Source: JABCPE02 sp963506915 (GTDB lineage Bacteria; Bacteroidota; Bacteroidia; Flavobacteriales; Weeksellaceae). Taken from it: a stretch of DNA of 64,000 nucleotides. The notes below the pieces were generated by a model. It saw nothing but the letters and a program-made list of their open reading frames with translations, had not been told where the DNA came from and did not search any database. Location: positions 1 through 64,000 of the forward strand of contig CAUORE010000003.1 in assembly GCA_963506915.1 (NCBI GenBank). Direction: 5' to 3'. The translations under genes were made by a program, and so were the position numbers. Numbering within the stretch: the stretch's first letter is position 1; every line of letters starts with the position of its first letter. Shown here piece by piece: positions 24,617 through 33,029 of this stretch.

Positions 24617-26107
24617 ATGTTTTATTTATTTTTAGGGCTAGTGCTGGGTCTTATAGTAGGCGGCGCGGCTGTATATTTCGCACTAAAATCTTCCCAAATC
24701 TCTCGAAATGTTTTCGAGGAATTACAGCAAAATTTCGTTAAAAAAGAAACTGAACTCAGCAATGCAGAAGGCAAAATCGATGAACTTTTGGAACAAATTA
24801 AAGAAGAAAGAGAAGTTTCTGCCAAACAAAGGGAAAAGCTGAACGCTACCGAAAACCAACTTATAAAAATCTCGGCAGAGAAAGACCTCCAAAATGAGCA
24901 AATCACAGAACTCCGAAAAACAAATGAAATTCTAAATCAAAATATTTCTCGTCTAAATCAAGACAAACAAGAGAATATTGCTAAAATATCTGAACTTTCA
25001 GCAGAAAACAAAAACCTGCAAAGCTCCATGGAAGAGCAGAAAAACCTTTCCCAAAAACTACAAGAGGAAAGCAAACTCCATTTTGAAAACATTGCCAATA
25101 AAATTTTAGAAGAAAAAACAGAGAAATTCACGAACCTGAACCAAACTCACCTAAAAAATATTTTGGATCCGTTCCAAGAAAAAATAATAGAACTAAAAAA
25201 CCGAGTGAACGAAACCTATGACAAAGAAGCAAAAGAACGCTTCTCTCTCGGCGAAAAAGTAAAAGAACTCGCCTCTCTGAACCAGCAGATTTCCGAAGAT
25301 GCCAAAAGGCTGACCCGCGCCCTAAAAGGAGAAAGCAAAACACAGGGAAACTGGGGCGAAATGATTTTGGAAAGTATTTTAGAGAAATCCGGCCTCGTAA
25401 AAGGAAGAGAATATTTCCTAGAACACGAACTGCGAAATGAGGACAACAAAGCTCTGTTTTCTGAGTTTTCAGGGAAGAAAATGCGCCCTGATGCTGTGAT
25501 AAAATATCCCGATGAACGAAATGTGATTATAGACTCCAAAGTTTCGCTCACTGCTTTCACAGAGCTGGTAGATGAAACCGACCCAGAAGTCTATCAAATG
25601 AAACTAAACCAGCATTTGGTTTCAGTGAAAAACCACATTCAGCAACTTTCTCAGAAGGCGTATGATGATTATGGAAAATCATTGGATTTCGTGATGATGT
25701 TTATCCCGAGTGAACCAGCCTATATCGCTGCGATGCAGGCCGACCAAAACATCTGGAACTACGCCTATGAAAGAAGAATTTTACTGCTGAACCCAGGCAA
25801 TCTTATCACTTCTTTAAAACTGATAGCAGACCTTTGGAAACGGGAATACCAAAACAGAAATTCCATAGAAATCGCAGAAAGAGGCGCTAAACTCTATGAT
25901 AAATTTGTGAATTTTGTGGAAAACCTTGAGAAAGTCGGCAAAAATATAGACCAAGCAAAAGCTTCCTACACAGAGGCTTACAAACAGCTCCACAGCGGAA
26001 GGGACAACCTCATCACACAGACCCAAAAGATGAAATCTCTGGGAATAAAAAACAAAAAAGAGCTTCCACAGAGTTTGATTGACAATTCTGAACCAACCAA
26101 TGAATAA
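24617..26107 (+). CDS. rmuC: DNA recombination protein RmuC family
   Basis: 496 residues: one N-terminal membrane helix (LFLGLVLGLIVGGAAVYFAL, 4-23), a long coiled coil (about 30-190), then the RmuC PD-(D/E)XK-like domain with KMRPDAVIKYPDERNVIIDS and SLDFVMMFIPSEPAYIAAM. RmuC limits recombination at inverted repeats and has been linked to phage restriction in some bacteria. It is 6 bp upstream of the SpoU methyltransferase gene. Confidence 0.93.
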   Translation: MFYLFLGLVLGLIVGGAAVYFALKSSQISRNVFEELQQNFVKKETELSNAEGKIDELLEQIKEEREVSAKQREKLNATENQLIKISAEKDLQNEQITELRKTNEILNQNISRLNQDKQENIAKISELSAENKNLQSSMEEQKNLSQKLQEESKLHFENIANKILEEKTEKFTNLNQTHLKNILDPFQEKIIELKNRVNETYDKEAKERFSLGEKVKELASLNQQISEDAKRLTRALKGESKTQGNWGEMILESILEKSGLVKGREYFLEHELRNEDNKALFSEFSGKKMRPDAVIKYPDERNVIIDSKVSLTAFTELVDETDPEVYQMKLNQHLVSVKNHIQQLSQKAYDDYGKSLDFVMMFIPSEPAYIAAMQADQNIWNYAYERRILLLNPGNLITSLKLIADLWKREYQNRNSIEIAERGAKLYDKFVNFVENLEKVGKNIDQAKASYTEAYKQLHSGRDNLITQTQKMKSLGIKNKKELPQSLIDNSEPTNE

Positions 26108-26113
26108 AAAACT

Positions 26114-26884
26114 ATGATTATACAAAGTCTTCAAAACGAGAAAATAAAAAAACTAACCAAAATTCTCACTAAAAACAACGAGAGAAAGAAACTCAAAATA
26201 TTCGCTGTAGAAGGGAAACAGGAAAACGAAAGGGCTTTGAAATTTGATTTTGAAGCGGTGGAATTCTTTATTTGCGAAGAGATTTTCGGAACAGATTTCC
26301 CAAAAGGGAAAATACATCTGGTTTCTCACGAAGTTTATGAAAAAATAGCTTACAGAGGCTCTTCCGAAGGGATTATCGGTATTTACAAAGAAAAAGAAAC
26401 CTCACTGAATGATTTTAAACCAAAAGAAAATTCTTCCATCATCGTGCTAGAAAGCATAGAAAAACCTGGAAATTTGGGAGCGGTTTTGCGCAGCTGCGAG
26501 GCTTTTAGGATAGATGCCCTTGTCATCACGGATTCTAGAACAGATTTTTATAATCCTAATGTTATCCGAAGCAGTGTGGGCTGTCTTTTTGGGATGAATC
26601 TCTTTCAAGCAGAAAATCAAGAAGTGGTTGATTTCTTAAAAAAGAATGATTTTCAGATATTTACCACGATAATGAACACCGATTCTAAAGGAATAAATGA
26701 AAAGAACCTAGCTGGAAAATCAGCCATTGTATTCGGAACGGAGCACTCTGGTTTGAGTGATTTTTGGAGAGGAAAAGGAGAAAACATCATCGTCCCAATG
26801 GCAGGAACGATAGACTCTCTCAATCTAAGCAACGCTGTCGCTATAAGCTGCTACGAGATACTAAGACAAAAAATCTCTCACTAA
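26114..26884 (+). CDS. TrmH/SpoU-family RNA methyltransferase
   Basis: 256 residues: an N-terminal L30e-like substrate-binding domain and a SPOUT knot domain with motif 1 KPGNLGAVLRSCEAF (about 115-130), motif 2 VFGTEHSGLSDF and motif 3 IDSLNLSNAVAISCYE. Probable 2'-O-ribose methylation of rRNA or tRNA with SAM; the site cannot be read from sequence. The stop codon lies inside the stem of the downstream terminator. Confidence 0.92.
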   Translation: MIIQSLQNEKIKKLTKILTKNNERKKLKIFAVEGKQENERALKFDFEAVEFFICEEIFGTDFPKGKIHLVSHEVYEKIAYRGSSEGIIGIYKEKETSLNDFKPKENSSIIVLESIEKPGNLGAVLRSCEAFRIDALVITDSRTDFYNPNVIRSSVGCLFGMNLFQAENQEVVDFLKKNDFQIFTTIMNTDSKGINEKNLAGKSAIVFGTEHSGLSDFWRGKGENIIVPMAGTIDSLNLSNAVAISCYEILRQKISH

Positions 26885-26902
26885 AATTAGTGAGAGACTT
26901 TT
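26874..26902 (+). terminator. Bidirectional terminator overlapping the SpoU stop codon
   Basis: Arms TCTCTCACTAA (26874-26884) and TTAGTGAGAGA (26887-26897). T-runs exist on both sides, so it also serves the convergent lipoprotein gene. Confidence 0.8.
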
Positions 26903-26924
26903 AATTGTTTTTTTAAGAGTTAAA

Positions 26925-27206
26925 TTATTTTTTAACAGCCTCTTTAACTTCTTCTTTAGCTTCTTTAACAGCTTCTTTAACTTCTTCTTTAGCTTCTTTA
27001 ACTTCTTCTTTAGCTTCTTTAACAGCTTCTTTAGCTTCTTCAGCTTTAACAGTAGCAGAATCAAGAGCAGCACCAGCTGTAGAATCAACAGTAGCAACAG
27101 TCTCTTGAGCTGTAGAATCAACAGCGTCTTTTACTTCTTCAGCTTTTTTGTTACAAGATACTAATGCTAATGCTACAACAGCAGCTGCAAATAATGACTT
27201 TTTCAT
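26925..27206 (-). CDS. Repeat-rich helical lipoprotein
   Basis: 93 residues. The signal peptide ends in a lipobox (ALALVSC, Cys 18), so the protein is lipid-anchored in the envelope. The mature part is first Asp/Thr/Ala-rich and then a Lys/Glu/Ala/Val repeat (units EAKEEVKEA and EAVKEA, from about residue 54 to the end) that should form one long charged helix. Codon use is strikingly uniform (GAA GTT AAA GAA GCT), implying high expression. It recalls Lpp/LEA-like linker proteins but I do not assign a function. Confidence 0.8.
   Translation of the reverse strand: MKKSLFAAAVVALALVSCNKKAEEVKDAVDSTAQETVATVDSTAGAALDSATVKAEEAKEAVKEAKEEVKEAKEEVKEAVKEAKEEVKEAVKK
26937..27045. repeat. In-gene tandem repeat in the lipoprotein
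   Basis: Near-identical units of 18-27 bp coding for EAKEEVKEA/EAVKEA. High identity at the DNA level makes length change by slippage or recombination likely. Confidence 0.75.
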
Positions 27207-27284
27207 AATAATAAAAATTTTTTAAAAGGTTAAAATTAAATTTCTTTACTCAACTTGTTAATCTGATTCATCAAATCAACAAGG

Positions 27285-27292
27285 CAAAGATA
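27285..27292 (-). promoter_or_regulatory. Promoter -7 box for the lipoprotein
   Basis: TATCTTTG on the minus strand; the predicted leader is about 70 nt, longer than most in this window. Confidence 0.55.
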
Positions 27293-27330
27293 TAGCGAGA
27301 AAAAAAATTGCCTATGAAAAATAATTGTAA

Positions 27331-27354
27331 TATCTTTGTAAAATATTTTACAAA
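27331..27354 (+). promoter_or_regulatory. Promoter -7 box overlapped by a perfect 20-bp palindrome
   Basis: TATCTTTG (27331-27338) is the -7 box for the gene at 27398. A perfect palindrome, TTTGTAAAATATTTTACAAA, spans 27335-27354, covering the end of the box and the expected transcription start. This is a typical position for a repressor operator. Confidence 0.6.
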
Positions 27355-27397
27355 TAAAGAATACTGATTATCAGTAAATTAAATGTGAATTCGTGTT

Positions 27398-28453
27398 TTG
27401 AGTAATTTGGATTTAGAGTGTTTTGAGCGATTAAAAAAGGAAATTCAGATAGAATATTTGAAGAATCACAGCCCTTCCAAGGAGGATATTTCTCAATGGA
27501 AGGGAATAGACATTGTATATTTTCAAGAAGATTTAAGAAAAAAAGTCAAAGGAAGTATCAGTGAAAAGACTTTTTACACCTATTTCAAATCTACAAACAT
27601 AGATAAGTTGCCAAGAATAGACATGCTGAATATGTTTTCGGCATATATCGGATACCTGTCTTGGTATGAATTTAAAAAAAGTTTCTCCGAGGAAGCAGTA
27701 GATTTAGAAGATGAGGTCGAATCCTTACCAGAGCTTGAACTTGAAGAAAAAATAGAAAACACTACATCTTTATTAGATACAAAAATCACTGAAAACCAAC
27801 CCAATAAGAAATCATCATTTTCTAGTATAAAAGCCTATATATGGGTGATTATTTCTGCTGTTTTGGCTTTATTTATCATAGTTTTATTGTATTCTGACAG
27901 TTTGTTCAAAAAATCTTACCAATTCTGCTTTACAGATGCAGACAGAGGAACAACTATCCAAAGCACAATAAATATAAAAGTAATCAAGGAAAAAGAATCT
28001 CCTATCCTATATAAGGTGAATCCTGGCGAATGTTTCTATATCAATACGAAAGATAAAACTCTACGAATGGAGGTAAGCACGCCATTGTACGAAAAAGTAG
28101 AAATTTTCAGAAATCTGGAAGACGCACCAGAAAAAGAGCATATTGCCTTAAAACCAGACGATTACGCACTTATGCTTTATTATTATTCAACAAAGGATAA
28201 GGATAATTCATCCCTAGAACATATAAAGAACAGACAGCAAAAACTAAATCATCTAATCAGTGACAATGCTCTGATATACCAGATATTTGACAATGAAATA
28301 TACGGCGTAGAAACGCTCAGTAAACAGAAATATATAGGTCTGGTAACCACACCTACCCAGTCCTTACGAAACCTCAAGGTTCTTGATACCAAAATCGAAA
28401 ATGGAAAGATTATTGCTATTAAATTCAAAATTGAAAACAATGAAAAAAATTAA
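27398..28453 (+). CDS. Membrane-anchored protein with putative DNA-binding N-domain
   Basis: 351 residues, apparent TTG start (no ATG close by in frame). Residues 1-95 resemble a Bacteroidota-specific helical domain (SISEKTFYTYFKS and MFSAYIGYLSWYEFKKSF, like the 'IS-x-TL-x-R-F ... yIGy-x-sW-x-F' pattern) that I take to be HTH-like. An acidic linker leads to one membrane helix (146-165) and then a 180-residue extracytoplasmic domain with two Cys (176, 213). It overlaps the downstream lipoprotein by 14 bp. Probably a one-component membrane regulator or signalling protein; family not named. Confidence 0.65.
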   Translation: MSNLDLECFERLKKEIQIEYLKNHSPSKEDISQWKGIDIVYFQEDLRKKVKGSISEKTFYTYFKSTNIDKLPRIDMLNMFSAYIGYLSWYEFKKSFSEEAVDLEDEVESLPELELEEKIENTTSLLDTKITENQPNKKSSFSSIKAYIWVIISAVLALFIIVLLYSDSLFKKSYQFCFTDADRGTTIQSTINIKVIKEKESPILYKVNPGECFYINTKDKTLRMEVSTPLYEKVEIFRNLEDAPEKEHIALKPDDYALMLYYYSTKDKDNSSLEHIKNRQQKLNHLISDNALIYQIFDNEIYGVETLSKQKYIGLVTTPTQSLRNLKVLDTKIENGKIIAIKFKIENNEKN

Positions 28454-29012
28454 ATTGTCACTTCTCATCATCATTTCATGCCTTTTTGTTTTTTCCTGCT
28501 CTAAAAAAGAGACTGAAGAAATGAGTGATTTGGATAAAATAAAACACCATAACAAAACTTCCTATCCTTCTATAAAAATGGATAGTGCGCAGGCAATCAA
28601 TAACATCACAAAACAAAAAATACAGGAACTACTAGACCTTTCTGCTATCTATGCCTCTGGGAATAGGAATACAGGAGTAGATTCACTGATTTATAACCAA
28701 ATCAACAGCTATTTTTTATCGCCTGATTCTATTAAAACAAAGCCTCTCATTGCTGAGCTGGATAGTTTAAGGGTAAAAAATATTCGGGTTATAAATCTTG
28801 ATATCGATAAACAAATTACCGATAAAGACACTCTTAATATCGCTAATTTTACAGTTGAGTATATAACAAAAGACAGAAAAAGTATTGGCTTTTTTGATAA
28901 AAAAGCCAGCTATATTCTCAAAAAATCTCCTGTGAAATTCGTGAAAGAATTCAAGTTCTACTTTATTGATTTTGACATAAAAGACAGCACTTCTGTAGGA
29001 GTTACCAAGTAA
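28440..29012 (+). CDS. Hypothetical lipoprotein coupled to the membrane protein
   Basis: 190 residues from ATG 28440; the frame is open further upstream but only this start gives a signal peptide with lipobox (IIISCLFVFSCSKKE). The mature part is predicted alpha/beta and has no recognised domain. The start overlaps the upstream stop by 14 bp, so translation is coupled and the two products probably work together in the envelope. Its last 55 bp overlap the 3' end of the convergent 5-FCL gene. Confidence 0.7.
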   Translation: MKKIKLSLLIIISCLFVFSCSKKETEEMSDLDKIKHHNKTSYPSIKMDSAQAINNITKQKIQELLDLSAIYASGNRNTGVDSLIYNQINSYFLSPDSIKTKPLIAELDSLRVKNIRVINLDIDKQITDKDTLNIANFTVEYITKDRKSIGFFDKKASYILKKSPVKFVKEFKFYFIDFDIKDSTSVGVTK

Positions 29013-29539
29013 TCCAAGGAAACATCCTGCTCAGAAACATTTGATATCAATACTGTTGGTGGGAAAAAACCAACTCCTACTTTTAGGGTATTGTGGTCTA
29101 TTTTTGAGAAAAACATATCATAAAAGCCTTTGCCATAGCCCACTCTATTTCCCTGATTATCACAATATAACAGCGGCGTTATAACGATATCATATTTAAT
29201 ATCTTCCACAAAATCATCCTCTGGCTCTAGAATTTCCCAGTCGTTTTCTTTCAGTGGTGTATCTGGTTTCAGCTGGATTGTTTTTATTTCGTTTTGTGCC
29301 ATTTTAGGAACAAATACCGATATTCCTTTATCCCAAAAATATTTGATAAAATCCCAAGTAGAAACTTCATTTTTCTGTTTAATTGGAAGGAAAATATGCA
29401 CATTTTTAACTTTTGACATATCAAACGCTCCCAAAAACTGCTTAAAAATACTTTCGGACAAATCCTCCACCTCTGCAGAAGACATGGATTTTCTTTTTCC
29501 CGTGTAGATTTTTCTGAGTTCTGACTTTGGTAATTTCAT
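28958..29539 (-). CDS. 5-formyltetrahydrofolate cyclo-ligase
   Basis: 193 residues. ATP-dependent conversion of 5-formyl-THF to 5,10-methenyl-THF. The N-terminal LPKSELRKIYTGKRKSMS, a substrate-binding GNRVGYGKGFYDMFF near 130-145 and the C-terminal VTPTEVL are diagnostic. The ORF overlaps the convergent lipoprotein gene by 55 bp in its last 18 codons. A secA terminator lies just upstream, so it must have its own promoter or depend on readthrough. Confidence 0.93.
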   Translation of the reverse strand: MKLPKSELRKIYTGKRKSMSSAEVEDLSESIFKQFLGAFDMSKVKNVHIFLPIKQKNEVSTWDFIKYFWDKGISVFVPKMAQNEIKTIQLKPDTPLKENDWEILEPEDDFVEDIKYDIVITPLLYCDNQGNRVGYGKGFYDMFFSKIDHNTLKVGVGFFPPTVLISNVSEQDVSLDYLVTPTEVLSFMSKSIK

Positions 29540-29551
29540 TTTATAAAGGAA

Positions 29552-29577
29552 AGAGCAGCCATAAATTCAGCTGCTCC
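29552..29577 (-). terminator. Probable terminator downstream of secA
   Basis: Stem GAGCAGC/GCTGCTC (29570-29576 with 29553-29559) and a T-rich tail on the minus strand, 12 bp beyond the secA stop codon. Confidence 0.6.
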
Positions 29578-29588
29578 TTTTTATTGTT

Positions 29589-32500
29589 TTAACTGTTATT
29601 TACTGGCATTTCACCTTTAAATAAGAATGAAACGATTTGTTTATTTACATTGTCTACCATCTCGCTAAACAAATGGAAAGATTCCTGTTTGTAGATTACC
29701 AGCGGGTCTTTCTGCTCATAAACAGCACCTTGTGAAGAACGGCGAAGATCATCCATCTCTCTCAAATGCAATTTCCAGTTTTCATCGATAATTGCAAGAG
29801 AAATATTCTTCTCAAAATCTGTAATCAAACTGTCACAATGGCTCTCATACGCTTCTTTCAGGTCTGTCACGATATTCAGCATTCTATGTCCATCCGAGAA
29901 CGGCACCTGAATATTCTTAAATAAAGAACCTTGCTGATTATACACATTCTCAATAATAGGGAATGTTTTCTCTTTCAACACTTGAAGTTTCATTTTGTAA
30001 TCTTCAGATGCTTTTTGATAAACAATATCCACTAATTCTGACACTTGTTTATTCTTAAATTCCTCCTCAGAAACAGGCACTTCCATAGTGAAATACTTGA
30101 TTACTTCATACTCAAATGTTTTGTAATCAGCTGTTGGTTTAGTTTGTGATACGATAGCAGCAGCAGTATCGTAGATCATATTTTCTATATCATACTTCAG
30201 ATGGTCTCCAAAGAGTGCATTTTTTCTTCTCTTATAGATTACATCTCTCTGCTTGTTCATCACATCATCATACTCTAGCAATCTTTTTCTGATACCGAAG
30301 TTATTCTGCTCTACTTTTTTCTGAGCTCTTTCGATAGATTTTGTGATGATAGAACTTTGGATATATTCTCCTTCTTTATGTCCCATTCCATCCATTATTC
30401 TTGCAATTCTCTCCGAACCAAAGAGACGCATCAAGTTATCTTCCAAAGAAACATAGAACTGAGAACTTCCTGGATCTCCCTGACGACCCGCACGACCTCT
30501 AAGCTGTCTGTCCACACGGCGTGAATCATGTCTTTCGGTACCGATAATCGCCAATCCTCCTGCTTTTTTCACTTCGTCTTGCAGTTTGATATCCGTTCCA
30601 CGCCCCGCCATATTAGTTGCTATAGTAACTACACCTGGTTTACCAGCCTCCGCTACGATTTCTGCTTCTTTTTTATGCAGTTTAGCATTCAATACTTGGT
30701 GTGGTATCTTTCTCAAACTCAACGCTCTAGAAAGTAATTGTGAAATTTCAACCGAAGTAGTTCCCACTAGCACAGGTCTTCCCTGAGCTGTAAGTCTTTC
30801 TATTTCTTCTATTACAGCATTATATTTTTCTCTGTTGGTTTTATATACCAAATCTTGTTTGTCTATTCTCTGAATTGGCCTATTGGTAGGGATAACAACC
30901 ACATCTAGTTTATAAATTTGCCAAAACTCTCCTGCCTCTGTTTCCGCCGTACCTGTCATTCCAGACAATTTGTTATACATACGGAAATAGTTTTGTAGAG
31001 TGATGGTAGCGAAAGTCTGAGTTGCCGCCTCGATTTTCACATTTTCTTTAGCCTCTATAGCTTGGTGAAGTCCATCTGAATAACGACGACCTTCCATAAT
31101 ACGCCCTGTCTGCTCATCCACGATTTTTACCTCGCCATCCATCACCACATATTGGTCATCTTTTTCGAAAAGTGTGTAGGCTTTTAGTAATTGATTCAGT
31201 GTATGAACTCTTTCAGATTTAATTGCAAATTCTCTGAGTAATTCATCCTTTGCAGCAAATTCTTCTTCCTTAGAAAGGTTTTTAGCCTCTAGTTCTGCTA
31301 TCTCTGTTCCTATATCCTGAAGAATGAAGAAATTAGGATCTGAGTTCCCTTGGGACATATATTCCACACCTTTGTCTGTAAGGTCTATCTGGTTATTCTT
31401 CTCATCAATCACGAAATACAAGTCCTTGTCCACTTTATGCATCTCACGGCTGTTGTCCTGCATGTATTGGGCTTCTGTTTTTTGAAGCAAAACTCGATTT
31501 CCATCCTCAGAAAGGAATTTTATCAAATGCTTGTTTTTTGGAAGACCTCTATATACTTGGAGTAATTTGAACCCTCCTTCTTTTGTATTTCCTTGTGCGA
31601 TTAGTTTTTTAGCTTCATTAAAAATCGTAGAAACTACTTTTTTCTGAACCTCTACCACTCTATCCACAGATGGTTTTAGGACATCAAACTCGTGTCTATC
31701 ACCCATAGGAACTGGCCCTGAAATAATCAAAGGTGTTCTCGCATCATCTATCAAAACAGAGTCCACCTCATCCACTACGGCGTAGTTTAGCTCTCTCTGA
31801 ACTAGCTCATCAGGAGAGTTTACCATGTTATCTCTCAGATAGTCAAAACCAAATTCATTATTCGTTCCATAAGTAATGTCACACGCATATGCATTTCTTC
31901 TGGAATCTGTATTAGGTTGGTGATTATCGATACAGTCTATCGTAAGCTCATGGAATTGGTAAAGCGGTCCCATCCACGCAGAGTCCCTTTTCGCAAGGTA
32001 ATCATTCACGGTAACCACATGCACTCCTCTTCCTGGTAGCGCATTCAGATAAATAGGAAGTGTTCCTACCAATGTTTTTCCTTCTCCTGTTGCCATCTCT
32101 GCGATTTTTCCACCATGCAATACAGCTCCTCCTATGAACTGTACATCATAATGCACCATATCCCATGTGATGTCAGCTCCTGCTGCGTTCCATTTATTTT
32201 TCCAAACAGCTTTGTCGCCTTGTATTTCTACAAAATCCTTTGTCGCTGCCAGCTCTCTATCTCTGTCTGTAGCCTGTACAACTATCTGTCCTTTCTCTGC
32301 CCAACGGCGCCCTGTGTCTTTAAGAACAGCGAAAGCCTCTGGAAGAATTTCATTAAGAACTTTTTCCTCTATTTGATAAGCATCTTTCTGTAATGTTTCT
32401 ATTTTAGTAAATAATGCTTCTTTTTCATCAATATTGGCAGTGGTTTTTATTTGTTCTTTTATCTGCTCTATTTGAGTGGATATATCTGCTGTCGCAGTTT

Positions 32501-32669
32501 TTATTTTTTCTCTAAACTCCCTGCTCTTTCCTCGCAGTTCATCATCAGAGAGCTCTTTGATTGCAGGCTCTACTTTCTTTATTTTTGCGACAATTTTACC
32601 AACTTCCTTTAGGTCTCTTTGGTTTTTATCTCCCAAAAAGCTCTTCAAAATTTTATTAAAAAAACTCAT
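29589..32669 (-). CDS. secA: Preprotein translocase subunit SecA
   Basis: ATPase motor driving proteins through SecYEG. 1026 residues is long, owing to insertions typical of Bacteroidota. Walker A is MATGEGKTLVGTLP, the DEAD-type box is VVDEVDSVLID, and the helicase-like ATNMAGRGTDIKL and RQLRGRAGRQGDPGSSQFY segments are intact. The C-terminal Cys-rich zinc tail of E. coli SecA is absent. The 113-bp leader to the DUF2795 gene has imperfect hairpins but no clear promoter. Confidence 0.98.
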   Translation of the reverse strand: MSFFNKILKSFLGDKNQRDLKEVGKIVAKIKKVEPAIKELSDDELRGKSREFREKIKTATADISTQIEQIKEQIKTTANIDEKEALFTKIETLQKDAYQIEEKVLNEILPEAFAVLKDTGRRWAEKGQIVVQATDRDRELAATKDFVEIQGDKAVWKNKWNAAGADITWDMVHYDVQFIGGAVLHGGKIAEMATGEGKTLVGTLPIYLNALPGRGVHVVTVNDYLAKRDSAWMGPLYQFHELTIDCIDNHQPNTDSRRNAYACDITYGTNNEFGFDYLRDNMVNSPDELVQRELNYAVVDEVDSVLIDDARTPLIISGPVPMGDRHEFDVLKPSVDRVVEVQKKVVSTIFNEAKKLIAQGNTKEGGFKLLQVYRGLPKNKHLIKFLSEDGNRVLLQKTEAQYMQDNSREMHKVDKDLYFVIDEKNNQIDLTDKGVEYMSQGNSDPNFFILQDIGTEIAELEAKNLSKEEEFAAKDELLREFAIKSERVHTLNQLLKAYTLFEKDDQYVVMDGEVKIVDEQTGRIMEGRRYSDGLHQAIEAKENVKIEAATQTFATITLQNYFRMYNKLSGMTGTAETEAGEFWQIYKLDVVVIPTNRPIQRIDKQDLVYKTNREKYNAVIEEIERLTAQGRPVLVGTTSVEISQLLSRALSLRKIPHQVLNAKLHKKEAEIVAEAGKPGVVTIATNMAGRGTDIKLQDEVKKAGGLAIIGTERHDSRRVDRQLRGRAGRQGDPGSSQFYVSLEDNLMRLFGSERIARIMDGMGHKEGEYIQSSIITKSIERAQKKVEQNNFGIRKRLLEYDDVMNKQRDVIYKRRKNALFGDHLKYDIENMIYDTAAAIVSQTKPTADYKTFEYEVIKYFTMEVPVSEEEFKNKQVSELVDIVYQKASEDYKMKLQVLKEKTFPIIENVYNQQGSLFKNIQVPFSDGHRMLNIVTDLKEAYESHCDSLITDFEKNISLAIIDENWKLHLREMDDLRRSSQGAVYEQKDPLVIYKQESFHLFSEMVDNVNKQIVSFLFKGEMPVNNS

Positions 32670-32782
32670 AACTTATCTACACCAATAGTTTTTACCATTG
32701 GTTTTTGTATTTATTTAACTATATTTCTGCTTTTTATATATAAATATAACAGAGAATCTGTAAGACTTTCTGTCATTATTTT

Positions 32783-33004
32783 TTAGTATTCGTCTTCATT
32801 CCAAAGGAAGTCTTCATCCGTTGGGTAGTCTGACCAAACCTCCTCTATGCTTTCGTAGATTTCTCCCTCATCCTCAATTGCTTGTAAATTTTCCACAACC
32901 TCCATCGGAGCTCCTGTTCTGATAGCATAATCAATCAACTCTGCTTTAGTCATCGGCCAAGGGGCATCACTAAGATAAGATGCCAATTCTAATGTCCAGT
33001 ACAT
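32783..33004 (-). CDS. DUF2795 domain protein
   Basis: 73-residue acidic protein with the DUF2795 core: YLSDAPWPMTKAELIDYAIRTGAP and an ESIEEVWSDYP segment. These small proteins are conserved beside central genes in Bacteroidota; the function is unknown to me. It stands 113 bp upstream of secA and 25 bp after the epimerase gene on the same strand. Confidence 0.88.
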   Translation of the reverse strand: MYWTLELASYLSDAPWPMTKAELIDYAIRTGAPMEVVENLQAIEDEGEIYESIEEVWSDYPTDEDFLWNEDEY

Positions 33005-33029
33005 ACTATTATTTTAATTTTCTACAAAT

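Noticed and set aside
26861..27121. Leu/Lys-rich 86-residue minus-strand frame over the lipoprotein repeats
   Set aside because: An out-of-frame reading of the same repeat DNA; the lipoprotein frame has signal peptide and lipobox.
32690..32782. Hairpin-like sequences (CCAAT/ATTGG and ACAGA/TCTGT) in the secA leader
   Set aside because: Short and imperfect arms with no clear promoter or terminator context; possibly a secA leader element, but support is too weak to list.
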